Positions 25,745 through 34,837 of a DNA stretch of 64,000 nt are shown in pieces. The notes below the pieces were generated by a model that worked only from the letters and a program-made list of their open reading frames with translations, did not search any database and was not told the DNA's origin. The stretch lies in the NCBI GenBank assembly GCA_022843625.1, contig JALHNH010000022.1:1-64000 (forward strand), given 5' to 3'. The translations under genes were made by a program, and so were the position numbers. Each line of letters starts with the position of its first letter. Within the stretch, counting starts at the first letter, position 1. Source of the DNA: Bryobacter sp. (GTDB taxonomy: Bacteria > Acidobacteriota > Terriglobia > Bryobacterales > Bryobacteraceae).

Positions 25745-27027
25745 TCTTTGAAATTAGAACAACTGTGGCGCGACGCACAAAAATCCTTTGGCTTTGTTTA
25801 TTTCTGATCCCTGTGGTGTGGCAACTTTGGGTGCCTCCGTATGTGGGACTGGCTGATAATGGAGACTTTGCCAAAGTGGTAGGACGCTTTGGTTTGACAC
25901 CTGCCGACCCGGGGCCGCAGCCGACTTTTCACTTCTTTCACCGGCTGTGGAAGAGCGACAGCAATGCCCTTTGGGTAAGTCCGTACTGGGGCATCGAGGT
26001 GTTGCTGGCGCAGGTCGCGTTATGGGTCAGTCGAGCGACGCTCTTCGATATACGGTGGCTCGGCCTGATTCATGTGCTGATCTTTGCCGGTGCTGCCTGG
26101 CTGTTGATTCAGAAACGAATTGCCGCGAACGCGTTTGCGGTTTTGGCGTTGACCGATGCAGCCTACGTCACCTACTTTCAAAGTTTTTATTTTGACGCAG
26201 CGAGCATCGTGTTTGTGCTGTTGTTGTTTGCGGCCTGGTGGAGTGAGAGGCCCTGGGTGATGGCGGTAGCGGGATTTGGCTTTGCGCTGGCCAAGGCACC
26301 TCACGCTCCGCTGGCGATTGTTCTTGCGTTGATTCTATTGCTGGAGCGGAAGCGGAAGTATCTGCCTGCCGCTTTGGCATTGCTGGTTGGTGGCGGTTAT
26401 ATGTTGAGCCAGACGAAGGATGAATACAAGGCAACCGCTTACTACAACCTTGCTTTCTTCAAGCTCGGGGCCATGGATGGTGGGGCACTGGACGCACTCA
26501 AGATCCGGCCTGAGGATCATCGATTGCTGGGCACACATGCGTTTATGCCGGAGAGCCCGGCACAGAATGAAGAATGGTTGAAGCGTTTTTATCCGCAAGG
26601 CGGGTACGGCAATGCGCTGGCGTATTACGCGAGTCATCCGCTGGTGGCGGCGAAGATCATGTGGGCTGATTTGTCGACGGAGGCCCCACAGATTCGTGCG
26701 GTGAACCTGGGCAACTACGAGCGGTCTACCGGGAAGGCTTATTGCACTTTATCGACAGGCTTTGGCTGGTATAGTGCGGCCAAAAGTTGGCTTTTTCGTG
26801 CAATGCCGTGGCATCTGTTTTTACTGGTTCCCTTGGCGATTTGGGTGATTGGAAATAGGCCTCTGTTATTGGCAGTGCTGGCGATTGGCGGCTACGAGTT
26901 TGCCATCGCGTCGCTGGCGGATGCCTGCGAGACTTATCGCCATTTGCTGCTTTTTCATGTTGCGTACGATCTTCTGATCTTCATGGCAATTTCTGAAATC
27001 CAATCGAAACGTACATCATCGGTATGA
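25738..27027 (+). CDS. Polytopic membrane protein, glycan-biosynthesis-like
   Basis: 429 residues with about nine to ten membrane spans. The early periplasmic loop VPPYVGLADNGDFAKVVGRFG (about 29-49) carries an acidic D-N-G-D-F motif. A similar N-terminal acidic loop is seen in GT-C type glycosyltransferases and in WsfD-like hexose-transferase proteins. A large extracytoplasmic loop (about 220-330) precedes the last spans. The role is probably transfer of a sugar from a lipid carrier (inference). GTG 25738 overlaps the divergent kinase; GTG 25765 is an equally possible start. It is followed by the UPF0104 gene. Confidence 0.65.
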   Translation: MSLFEIRTTVARRTKILWLCLFLIPVVWQLWVPPYVGLADNGDFAKVVGRFGLTPADPGPQPTFHFFHRLWKSDSNALWVSPYWGIEVLLAQVALWVSRATLFDIRWLGLIHVLIFAGAAWLLIQKRIAANAFAVLALTDAAYVTYFQSFYFDAASIVFVLLLFAAWWSERPWVMAVAGFGFALAKAPHAPLAIVLALILLLERKRKYLPAALALLVGGGYMLSQTKDEYKATAYYNLAFFKLGAMDGGALDALKIRPEDHRLLGTHAFMPESPAQNEEWLKRFYPQGGYGNALAYYASHPLVAAKIMWADLSTEAPQIRAVNLGNYERSTGKAYCTLSTGFGWYSAAKSWLFRAMPWHLFLLVPLAIWVIGNRPLLLAVLAIGGYEFAIASLADACETYRHLLLFHVAYDLLIFMAISEIQSKRTSSV

Positions 27028-27034
27028 TGGGGGG

Positions 27035-28069
27035 TTGGAACCAATCAACGTCGAAATAAAGAGTGTTCCATCTATGAGCCAGAGGCTGGGCTGGCAGGGG
27101 ATCCTCCTGCTTGTGGTGACGAATCTTGCCTCGCTTGGCATTCTGCTTTGGGTGTTGCACGATGTGAAGCTGGATGAGATCTGGCAGGAGATCAAACAGA
27201 TGCACTGGGGCTGGGTGGCTCTGGCTGCGATCAGCGACATCATGGTTTATGTCTTGCAGGGGTGGCGGTGGAGCATTTTGTTGCGTCCGATTTCGGACAT
27301 CCCGATGATGCGCAGCGTGCGTGCGATCTATGTTGGGCTTTACGCCAACGAAGTTTTGCCGTTTCGCAGTGGAGAGATCATCCGTTGTTACTTGCAGTCG
27401 CGGTGGGGCCATTTGCCTTTCAGCGTTGTGTTGTCGAGTATCGCTATTGAACGCATTTTTGACGGCATTTGGTTGGTGCTCACGCTCAGCATCGTGGTGC
27501 AATTTGTGGATTTGCCGCGCAGGGTTCGCGATGGAGGATATGCTCTGATCCTGGTTGTGGGGTTGCTGGCGGCAGCACTTGGCTTCATTATTGCTTTCCA
27601 GAGGAAAGCCAAAGAGTTGGCTGCCCACTGGAAGTGGGGCGAAAAGGCGAGGATCTTTATTGAGGACTTACAGGCGATGGGTGGCTCGCGGAGCTTCTTT
27701 CAATCCTGGGCCGCCAGTTTTCCTCACCTTCTTTCGATGACGATTCCGATCTATTGTGTCTTGCAGGCTTATGGCCTGACAGGGTTTTCACTTTGGGATG
27801 CAGCAGTGATCAATGTGATTGTTCGTTTGGGAACGGTGGTTCCGGGTGCTCCGGGAAACCTGGGTGTTTATCAGGGTTTGATTGTATTGGCGTTGGTATT
27901 TTTTGGTGTTGACGAGAATGTGGCGAAGCGATTCAGCCTGATCATTTGGGGCATTGTGACTCTGCCATTACTGATTGCCGGACTTGTAGCGCTTTCGGTA
28001 ACGGGATTCAAGTTAAGGGAGTTGCAGGAGACGGCGAGTGCCGCTGAATCCAAAGGCCACATAGAATAG
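27035..28069 (+). CDS. UPF0104 / LPG-synthase transmembrane-region family protein
   Basis: 344 residues from TTG 27035, or 331 from ATG 27074; the first membrane span (about 24-45) follows both. There are about eight spans. Family segments are WRWSILLRPI, GLYANEVLPFRSGEIIRCYLQSR (about 100-122), the signature ERIFDG (about 139-144), and VPGAPGNLGVYQGLIVLALVFFGV. The family is related to the flippase part of MprF and to AglD-like proteins, thought to move lipids or lipid-linked sugars. It sits behind a putative membrane glycosyltransferase, which fits a lipid/glycan role. Confidence 0.85.
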   Translation: MEPINVEIKSVPSMSQRLGWQGILLLVVTNLASLGILLWVLHDVKLDEIWQEIKQMHWGWVALAAISDIMVYVLQGWRWSILLRPISDIPMMRSVRAIYVGLYANEVLPFRSGEIIRCYLQSRWGHLPFSVVLSSIAIERIFDGIWLVLTLSIVVQFVDLPRRVRDGGYALILVVGLLAAALGFIIAFQRKAKELAAHWKWGEKARIFIEDLQAMGGSRSFFQSWAASFPHLLSMTIPIYCVLQAYGLTGFSLWDAAVINVIVRLGTVVPGAPGNLGVYQGLIVLALVFFGVDENVAKRFSLIIWGIVTLPLLIAGLVALSVTGFKLRELQETASAAESKGHIE

Positions 28070-28075
28070 TCTTCT

Positions 28076-28930
28076 ATGCGTTTGATTGCCTTACTTCTTC
28101 TTGCCGGGCTAACATTGCCCGCGCAGCTTCGTGTGATTGCTTTTGGAGCCCACCCCGACGATTGCGATATCGGGGCGAGCGGGCTTGCAGCGAAGCTTGC
28201 CGCAATGGGTCACAAAGTGAAATTTGTCTCAGTTACCAATGGTGACGCGGGGCATCAATCCTCTGGAGGCGGGGCGCTAGCCAAGCGCCGCAGGGCTGAG
28301 GCGATGGAATCTGGCCGCAGGCTTGGGATCGAGTATGAAGTGCTCGACAATCACGACGGCGAATTACTGCCGACGCTGGATGTGCGGCTGCAGATCATTC
28401 GGCGGATCCGGCAGTGGCAGGCCGATGTGGTGATTTCACCGCGCACCAATGACTATCATCCGGATCATCGCAACACGGGTGTTTTGTTGCAGGATGCGGC
28501 GTATATGGTGATGGTGCCGAATGTGGCCTCCGATACGCCTCCGCTGAAGAAGAATCCTGTGTTTGTGCACTTCCAGGATCGCTTCAAGACTCCAACTCCA
28601 TTCCGCCCCGATATCGCGATTGATATCACCGATGTGTTCGATAAAAAGGTGGATGCGCTCGATTCGCATGTAAGCCAGTTCTACGAATGGCTGCCCTGGA
28701 TTGATGGCCATCTCGACCAAGTGCCTGCAGATGTTGTGGAACGCAAGACCTGGCTGCGCAAGCGGATGTCGCGGCCGGTCACGCCTGCTGTGCGCGCTTC
28801 TCTTGAGAAGTGGTATGGCAAGGAGCGCGGGGCGGCGATTCAATATGCGGAAGCGTTCGAAGTGAGTGAGTATGGTTCGCAGCCGACAGAGGAGACGCTG
28901 CGGAAGCTCTTTCCGATGGTGGGCAAGTAG
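28076..28930 (+). CDS. PIG-L/LmbE-family deacetylase, exported
   Basis: 284 residues. A signal peptide (about 1-17, ending LPAQ) precedes the zinc-binding signature AFGAHPDDCDIGASG (about 23-37, AHPDD). Further conserved pieces are NGDAGHQ and SPRTNDYHPDHRNTG (about 121-135, with the H-P-D-H ligand motif). The family removes N-acetyl groups from GlcNAc-type sugars (BshB, MshB, PIG-L). The signal peptide suggests a polysaccharide or glycoside substrate outside the cytoplasm. Its TAG stop shares one base with the GTG start of selA. Confidence 0.88.
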   Translation: MRLIALLLLAGLTLPAQLRVIAFGAHPDDCDIGASGLAAKLAAMGHKVKFVSVTNGDAGHQSSGGGALAKRRRAEAMESGRRLGIEYEVLDNHDGELLPTLDVRLQIIRRIRQWQADVVISPRTNDYHPDHRNTGVLLQDAAYMVMVPNVASDTPPLKKNPVFVHFQDRFKTPTPFRPDIAIDITDVFDKKVDALDSHVSQFYEWLPWIDGHLDQVPADVVERKTWLRKRMSRPVTPAVRASLEKWYGKERGAAIQYAEAFEVSEYGSQPTEETLRKLFPMVGK

Positions 28931-30228
28931 TGGACAGAGCGGCAATTCCTTCGGTTGATTTGCTGCTGCGAAGTGTCGTGCCGAAGTATCCGCAGATTTC
29001 TCGCGAGCGGCTGTTGTCAGTTGCTCGCGAGGTGCTTCAGGCCGTGCGTGAGATGGAGTTACCGGTTGAGGAGATTGAGGCTGAGATCGAGCGGCGTGTT
29101 GTCCGGCTGAGCACGCCTTCACTGCGCCGGGTGATCAATGCAACCGGAGTTGTACTGCATACCAATCTGGGGCGGGCACCGCTGCGGCCCTTCGAGCCCT
29201 TGTCTGGATACTCGAATCTTGAATACGATCTGGCGACGGGCAAGCGTGGGAAGCGGGACGAGCATTATGTTCCGCTGCTGACGGAGCTGCTGGGTGTAGC
29301 CGCGATTGCTGTCAACAATAATGCTGCTGCTACCTATCTGGTGCTCAAAGCTTTGGCTGAGGGTGGCGAGGTGGTGGTGAGCCGGAGTGAGCTGGTGGAG
29401 ATTGGAGACGGGTTCCGGATCCCCGACATCATGGAACAAAGCGGGGCGCGGCTGAAGGAAGTTGGCGCAACCAATCGCACGCATCTTGAGGATTATTCGC
29501 GCGCGATCGGTGCATCGACGAAGATGCTGATGCGGGTGCACCCGAGCAACTTTCATCAGACGGGGTTCGTTGGAAAGCCGACGCTGAAGGAGTTGGCGGG
29601 TCTGGCTCGAGAGCGGTCGCTGCCCTTCTATGAGGACTTGGGCAGTGGTTGCCTGATGGATCTGAAGCCGCATGGGGTGGATGAGCCGCTGGTGAAAGAT
29701 AGTCTTGCTGCGGGCGTCAATCTTGTTTCGTTCTCTTGCGATAAGTTACTTGGCGGTCCACAGGCTGGCATTATTGCCGGGGATGCCGATCTTGTAGCGC
29801 GCATTCGAAGGCACCCGATGTACCGGGCCTTGCGGCTGGACAAGCTTGCGGTGCAGGCATTGTCGGATTCGCTGCGGGCACTGGTTGTTGGTGATTACCT
29901 GAGCTTGCCGGGGCTGCGGATGTTGATGTTGCCGCTAGCGAAGATTGAAACGAGGGCTCGGGCGATGGCGGCGAGGGTTAGCGGCGCGACGGTGATCGAA
30001 GGCGAGAGCGTGCTGGGAGGAGGATCCACTCCCGATCAAAGTATTCCGACCTGGCTGATTGCGATTGCCGGGCCGGTGAGACGTCTTGAGAAACAACTTC
30101 GCGCCAGCAACCCTGCGGTTGTGGCGCGAATTGAAAAAGATCAATTGTTGATCGACTTGCGCACCGTGCTGCCTGAGGACGACGAAACGCTAGCCGTGAT
30201 GCTGGAAGCTTATGCGCGTTCCATGTAG
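28930..30228 (+). CDS. selA: L-seryl-tRNA(Sec) selenium transferase
   Basis: 432 residues, GTG start. SelA is a PLP enzyme that converts seryl-tRNA(Sec) to selenocysteinyl-tRNA(Sec). The N-terminal tRNA-binding helices (about 1-60) lead into VINATGVVLHTNLGRAPL (about 66-83) and the PLP lysine in NLVSFSCDKLLGGPQAG (about 261-277). The length is slightly below E. coli SelA. No selB, selC or selD is visible in this window. Its presence shows a selenocysteine trait, which fits the UGA-containing ArsC-like gene at 48104-48445. Its 3' end overlaps efp tail-to-tail by 19 bp. Confidence 0.95.
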   Translation: MDRAAIPSVDLLLRSVVPKYPQISRERLLSVAREVLQAVREMELPVEEIEAEIERRVVRLSTPSLRRVINATGVVLHTNLGRAPLRPFEPLSGYSNLEYDLATGKRGKRDEHYVPLLTELLGVAAIAVNNNAAATYLVLKALAEGGEVVVSRSELVEIGDGFRIPDIMEQSGARLKEVGATNRTHLEDYSRAIGASTKMLMRVHPSNFHQTGFVGKPTLKELAGLARERSLPFYEDLGSGCLMDLKPHGVDEPLVKDSLAAGVNLVSFSCDKLLGGPQAGIIAGDADLVARIRRHPMYRALRLDKLAVQALSDSLRALVVGDYLSLPGLRMLMLPLAKIETRARAMAARVSGATVIEGESVLGGGSTPDQSIPTWLIAIAGPVRRLEKQLRASNPAVVARIEKDQLLIDLRTVLPEDDETLAVMLEAYARSM

Positions 30229-30767
30229 GTGGCTTCGGCGGTGTTGACGCGGATTCTCTCGCCCTGTTCGATGAACTGGGGTACCGAAACAACAAGGCCG
30301 GTTTCGAGCGTGGCGAGTTTGCCGACGTTGGAAACACTGGCACCTTTGAGGCCAGGCTCTGTTTCTACGATCTTGAGGTCCACGGTTGCTGGCGGTTCTA
30401 CGCTGATCGGCTTGCCTTCGTAGAAGGTTACGGTGACCGGGAGATTGTCGATCATGTAGTTGGCGGAATCGCCGACGAATTCAGTTGAGAGCTGAACCTG
30501 TTCGTAATTCTCGGTGTTCATGAAGTAGAAGTACTCGGCGTCCTTATACATGAACTCCATCTTCTGTTCGTCCATCATGGCCTTTTCGACTTTATCTTCC
30601 GAGGCGAAGCGATGCTCGTTCATGGAGCCGCTGCGGAGGTTGCGCATCTTAACTTGAACGAAACCGCGCAGGTTGCCCGGCGTGCGGTGGGTCATCGTAA
30701 AAACCGAATAAAGGTCGTTGTTGAACTTGATGACCATGCCGGTGCGAATTTGTGTTGCAGAAATCAT
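30210..30767 (-). CDS. efp: Translation elongation factor P
   Basis: 185 residues from ATG 30767; a longer open frame upstream runs into guaB and lacks EF-P similarity. Three OB/KOW domains are visible: TQIRTGMVIKFNNDLYSVF, the tip loop HRTPGNLRGFVQVKMRNLRSG, and the C-terminal VSVPQFIEQGERIRVNTAEATYMERA. EF-P relieves stalls at polyproline. The residue equivalent to the modified Lys34 of E. coli (or Arg32 of Pseudomonas) is Asn32 here; an Arg lies two residues later. The first three codons follow an AGG-rich leader. Confidence 0.95.
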   Translation of the reverse strand: MISATQIRTGMVIKFNNDLYSVFTMTHRTPGNLRGFVQVKMRNLRSGSMNEHRFASEDKVEKAMMDEQKMEFMYKDAEYFYFMNTENYEQVQLSTEFVGDSANYMIDNLPVTVTFYEGKPISVEPPATVDLKIVETEPGLKGASVSNVGKLATLETGLVVSVPQFIEQGERIRVNTAEATYMERA

Positions 30768-30851
30768 AGGTGTCCGACCTGTTATTTTAGCATTTTGTGG
30801 CGTATTTATTGGGCTTGGACCTTCGTCGGGATTGTCGTACCATGAAGCAAA

Positions 30852-32306
30852 ATGATTCCAGAGTTCATAGCCGAAGGCCTGACATTCGACGACGTCCTCC
30901 TCGTACCCGCGCGAAGCTCCGTATTGCCCGCGCAAGTTGAAACCAAATCGAACTTCACGCGGACGATGAATATCAACATCCCGCTGGTGAGTTCGGCGAT
31001 GGACACGGTTACGGAGAGCCACCTGGCGATTGCGCTAGCGCAGCAGGGCGGGATGGGAGTGATTCACAAGAATCTCTCGATAGATACACAGGCTGAAGAA
31101 GTAGACAAGGTGAAGCGCAGTGAAAGCGGGATGATCGTAGACCCGGTGACGATCGACCCGGATCAGCGAATTCAGGATGCACTTGACCTGATGCGGCGGT
31201 ACAGGATCAGCGGCGTACCTGTGACCAAGCACGGGAAGCTGGTTGGCATTCTGACCAACCGCGACCTGCGTTTTGAGACACGCTACGATTTGCCAATCAA
31301 AGACCTGATGACGAAGGACAACCTCATCACGGTTCCCGTTGGTACCACGCTTGAAGATGCGGAGTTGATTCTCCACAAGCATCGTGTTGAGAAGTTGCTG
31401 GTTGTGGATGACGAGTACACGCTGAAGGGTTTGATCACGGTTAAGGACATTCAAAAGAAGATCAAGTATCCGCATAGCGCCAAAGACGACCAGGGGCGTT
31501 TGCGAGTGGCTGGTGCTGTTGGGGCAGGCAAGGATTATTTTGATCGCGCCAAGGCGCTTGTAGATGCCAAGGTGGACGTGTTGGTGATCGACAGTGCCCA
31601 TGGGCATTCCGATGGTGTGATGGCTGCGCTGAAGCGGATCAAAGAAGCGCTTCCGCATATCCAGGTGGTTGTTGGGAATGTGGCCACTTATGAAGGTGCG
31701 CGTGATTTGATCGAGCTTGGGGCTGACGGGATCAAAGTTGGTATCGGGCCGGGATCGATTTGCACGACTCGTGTGGTGAGTGGTGCAGGTGTGCCACAGA
31801 TCACGGCGATTGCGGAGTGCGCCAAGGCGACAAGGCCCGCAGGTGTGCCGCTAATCAGCGATGGTGGCATCAAGTTCTCTGGAGATGTGACCAAGGCAAT
31901 TGCCGCAGGTGCGGATTGCGTCATGATTGGTAGCTTGTTCGCAGGGACAGATGAGAGCCCGGGCGAGACGATTCTGTTTCAGGGCAGGACCTTCAAGACC
32001 TATCGCGGGATGGGTTCGCAGGGTGCAATGGCGCAGGGTTCGAGCGAACGCTATGGGCAGGAAGGCGCGGGCAAGCTGGTGCCGGAAGGCATTGAAGGCC
32101 GCGTGGCGAGTAAGGGGCCGCTGGGTGAGCTCGTTTTCCAGCTGGTGGGCGGCTTGCGGGCTGGCATGGGTTATTGTGGTGCTGCGAATATTCGTGAATT
32201 GCAGGATAAGGCAAAGTTCTTGCGGGTGAGCCCGGCGGGTCTGCGCGAGAGCCATGTGCACGACGTGATTATCACGAAGGAAGCGCCGAATTACCGGCTG
32301 GAATAG
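30852..32306 (+). CDS. guaB: Inosine-5'-monophosphate dehydrogenase
   Basis: 484 residues, full length. The TIM barrel starts with EGLTFDDVLLVPARSSVLP, and two CBS domains are inserted at about 95-215. The catalytic loop is GIGPGSICTTRVVSGAGVPQ with the active Cys, and the flap carries YRGMGSQGAM and QGSSERYGQE. It oxidises IMP to XMP, the first step to GMP. The gene is divergent from efp (84 bp) and convergent with xseA (2 bp gap). Confidence 0.97.
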   Translation: MIPEFIAEGLTFDDVLLVPARSSVLPAQVETKSNFTRTMNINIPLVSSAMDTVTESHLAIALAQQGGMGVIHKNLSIDTQAEEVDKVKRSESGMIVDPVTIDPDQRIQDALDLMRRYRISGVPVTKHGKLVGILTNRDLRFETRYDLPIKDLMTKDNLITVPVGTTLEDAELILHKHRVEKLLVVDDEYTLKGLITVKDIQKKIKYPHSAKDDQGRLRVAGAVGAGKDYFDRAKALVDAKVDVLVIDSAHGHSDGVMAALKRIKEALPHIQVVVGNVATYEGARDLIELGADGIKVGIGPGSICTTRVVSGAGVPQITAIAECAKATRPAGVPLISDGGIKFSGDVTKAIAAGADCVMIGSLFAGTDESPGETILFQGRTFKTYRGMGSQGAMAQGSSERYGQEGAGKLVPEGIEGRVASKGPLGELVFQLVGGLRAGMGYCGAANIRELQDKAKFLRVSPAGLRESHVHDVIITKEAPNYRLE

Positions 32307-32308
32307 GA

Positions 32309-33658
32309 CTACTTCTTGACTGCGTCGAAAGTGCCTTTGGCGACGCGAATCTGAAGCGGTGTTCCCTTCCTGGCGTCCTTTGGGCTGCGCACGATCTTGC
32401 CGTCTTCGAGACGTACGATGGCGAAGCCGCGTTCGAGGATGCTGGTGGGGTTGAGTTGCTGTAGCTGCCCAGCGAGGGATTTTTGACGCAGGGCGTACTG
32501 GTTGAGCAACACTTGCATGCGCTCACGCATGGCGGTTTGCATGCGTGTGATGGCATCGCGGCGCTGCATGAAGATGAGGCGGCGGTCGAGGGCGAAGAGT
32601 TCAATGGTCGATTGCTGGTATTGCAGTTTCAAGCGCCAGACACGGATCTTGAGCAGTGCATCCATGCGCGAGTCGGCTTCGTCGATCTGCTGGGCAAAAC
32701 GATTGAGGCGGCGCTGTATCAGGGCTTGGGCGCGGTCTACCCCATTCCGAAAGACGTTTTCGCGACGGATGCTGATGGCGTGGCGGATGCTTCTGCTCAT
32801 GGCGCGGTCGAGGCTGTCGAGACGCTCGAGCAGTGCGCTAAGGTCTGGCGCTATGATCTCGGCCGCAGCTGATGGCGTGGGTGCGCGAAGGTCGGCTACA
32901 AAGTCAGCGATCGTGAAGTCGGTTTCGTGACCGACTGCCGAGACCACGGGAATTGCCGAGGCGACGATCGCTCTGGCGACTGCTTCATCGTTGAAGCTCC
33001 AGAGATCTTCGAGCGAACCGCCACCACGGGCCACAATGACGACGTCAGGCCAGCCGTTTTCACTGAAATAGTTGAGACCCGCACAGATTTGTTCTACACT
33101 GCCGTTGCCCTGAACAAGCGTTGGATAGATGCGGATCTCAAGGCCGCGACTGCGGCGCTCGAAGATGTTCAGCATGTCCTGAATGACGGCACCGGTGGGC
33201 GAGGTTACAATTCCGATGCGGCGTGGGTACTTGGGTAGCGGTCGTTTCCGGTCTGCTTCAAAGAGTCCTTCAGCGGCGAGCTTTTTCTTGAGGTCTTCGA
33301 AGGCTTTCTGCAAGGCACCGACGCCGATGGGCTCGGCCGATTCGATCAGAAACTGGTAGGAGCCGCGCGGTTCATAGAGATCGATGGAGCCGCGCGCCTG
33401 CAGCATCAGGCCGTCGCGGAGCTGAAACTTCAGCAGGCGAGCGCTCTGGCGGTACATAACGCAGGAGAGGACGGTATCTTCTTCTTTGAGGTTGAAGTAG
33501 AGATGGCCGCTGGCGGCGGCCTTAAGGGCAGAGACTTCACCGGTAACGTAGAGATTGGAGAAGCCGTCGCGCAGGGTGCGCTTGAGTTTGGCTGTGATCT
33601 GCTTGACGCTGAATTTTTCCGGCTGCCAAGGCTGCCACTCCAACCCGATTTGTTTCAC
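32309..33658 (-). CDS. xseA: Exodeoxyribonuclease VII large subunit
   Basis: 449 residues from GTG 33658 (VKQIGLEWQPW). An upstream ATG at 33718 would run into the divergent DegT gene. An N-terminal OB fold (FSVKQITAKLKRTLRDGFSN, ..GHLYFNLKEEDTVLSCVMYR) is followed by the catalytic domain with RIGIVTSPTGAVIQDMLNI, ARGGGSLEDLW and AVGHETDFTIADFVADLRAPTPSAAAE, and a long coiled coil (about 270-400). ExoVII degrades single-stranded DNA with the small subunit XseB, which is not visible here. Confidence 0.95.
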   Translation of the reverse strand: MKQIGLEWQPWQPEKFSVKQITAKLKRTLRDGFSNLYVTGEVSALKAAASGHLYFNLKEEDTVLSCVMYRQSARLLKFQLRDGLMLQARGSIDLYEPRGSYQFLIESAEPIGVGALQKAFEDLKKKLAAEGLFEADRKRPLPKYPRRIGIVTSPTGAVIQDMLNIFERRSRGLEIRIYPTLVQGNGSVEQICAGLNYFSENGWPDVVIVARGGGSLEDLWSFNDEAVARAIVASAIPVVSAVGHETDFTIADFVADLRAPTPSAAAEIIAPDLSALLERLDSLDRAMSRSIRHAISIRRENVFRNGVDRAQALIQRRLNRFAQQIDEADSRMDALLKIRVWRLKLQYQQSTIELFALDRRLIFMQRRDAITRMQTAMRERMQVLLNQYALRQKSLAGQLQQLNPTSILERGFAIVRLEDGKIVRSPKDARKGTPLQIRVAKGTFDAVKK

Positions 33659-33697
33659 TAGATCGATCTTAGCGAACGCTATGATCGAAAGAGAAGC

Positions 33698-34837
33698 ATG
33701 AGTACTCAAACGCGGCACGTCCCGCTATTGGATCTGGCAGCGCAGCACGCCCCCATTCGAGAAGAAATTCTTGCCGAGTTGATTCCGCTGATTGATTCGC
33801 AACGCTTCATCATGGGCCCGGCGGTGGGTGAGCTGGAGTGTAAGATCGCCGGTTATACAGAATCGCGATTCGCTATTGGCTGTGCATCGGGAAGCGATGC
33901 GTTGCTGTTGGCCTGGATGGCGCTGGAACTCGGCCCGGGCGACAAGGTGATCACGACGCCTTATTCGTTTTTTGCCACCGCCGGATCTCTGGCGCGAATT
34001 GGGGTCGAGCCGGTTTTTGTGGATATCGATCCCGTGACCTTCAATATGGACCCGAATCAGGTGGAAGACGCTTTTCACCGGCATCAGGACATTTGGGCGA
34101 TCCAGCCGGTGCACTTGTTTGGCGGTTGTGCGGATATGGATCCGTTGCTTGAGCTGGGGCTGAAGCATGGGGCAGTGGTGGTGGAAGACGCAGCGCAGGC
34201 CATTGGCGCCGAATACAAGGGCCGCAGGTGTGGCGCGATTGGGGCCATGGGTTGCTTCAGCTTTTATCCGGGCAAGAACCTGGGTGCTTATGGGGACGCA
34301 GGTATTGTTACGACGAATGATCCGGAACTGGCAGGCCTGCTCGCGAAGCTTCGGCTGCATGGCGGACGGGACAAGTATTATCACGAGCTGGTGGGAATCA
34401 ACTCTCGTATCGACACGCTGCAAGCAGCAGTACTGAAGGTGAAGATGGGGCATCTGGACGGGTGGACAGTGCGACGTCAGGAAAATGCTGCCCGATACCT
34501 GAAGCTGTTTTCGGCGATGGATCTTCCGATTCAGTTGCCAGTGATTGCGCCCTATCAAACACGCCACGTGTTCAACCAGTTCACGATTCAGTGTGATCGC
34601 AGGGATGAGTTGAAGGCTCATCTTACGAGCAGGGGTGTGGGCTCGGAAATTTATTATCCGCTTCCACTGCATTTACAGCAGTGCTTTGCGGATCTGGGTT
34701 ACGCGGCTGGTGATTTGCCAGTGAGCGAACAAGTAGCAAAGCGTGCGTTGAGTTTGCCTGTTTATCCGGAGATGAGCGAAGAAGATCAGGACTACGTGGT
34801 GAGCGTGGTTGCTGAGTTCTACAAAGACTCAAAGTAG
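33698..34837 (+). CDS. DegT/DnrJ/EryC1/StrS aminotransferase
   Basis: 379 residues. A PLP-dependent sugar aminotransferase: HVPLLDLAAQHAPIREEILAE start, GCASGSDALLLAW (about 61-73), VEDAAQAIGAEYKGR (about 163-177), the PLP lysine in FSFYPGKNLGAYGDAG (about 186-201), and NSRIDTLQAAVL. It transaminates a keto group on a nucleotide sugar for surface polysaccharide. The convergent neighbour is a UDP-GlcNAc 2-epimerase (19-bp overlap), so both likely feed a cell-surface glycan. Confidence 0.92.
   Translation: MSTQTRHVPLLDLAAQHAPIREEILAELIPLIDSQRFIMGPAVGELECKIAGYTESRFAIGCASGSDALLLAWMALELGPGDKVITTPYSFFATAGSLARIGVEPVFVDIDPVTFNMDPNQVEDAFHRHQDIWAIQPVHLFGGCADMDPLLELGLKHGAVVVEDAAQAIGAEYKGRRCGAIGAMGCFSFYPGKNLGAYGDAGIVTTNDPELAGLLAKLRLHGGRDKYYHELVGINSRIDTLQAAVLKVKMGHLDGWTVRRQENAARYLKLFSAMDLPIQLPVIAPYQTRHVFNQFTIQCDRRDELKAHLTSRGVGSEIYYPLPLHLQQCFADLGYAAGDLPVSEQVAKRALSLPVYPEMSEEDQDYVVSVVAEFYKDSK

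Noticed and set aside
30768..31022. N-terminal extension of EF-P
   Set aside because: The open frame continues upstream of 30767 into guaB, but the extra residues have no EF-P similarity and the canonical start MISATQIRTG is at 30767.
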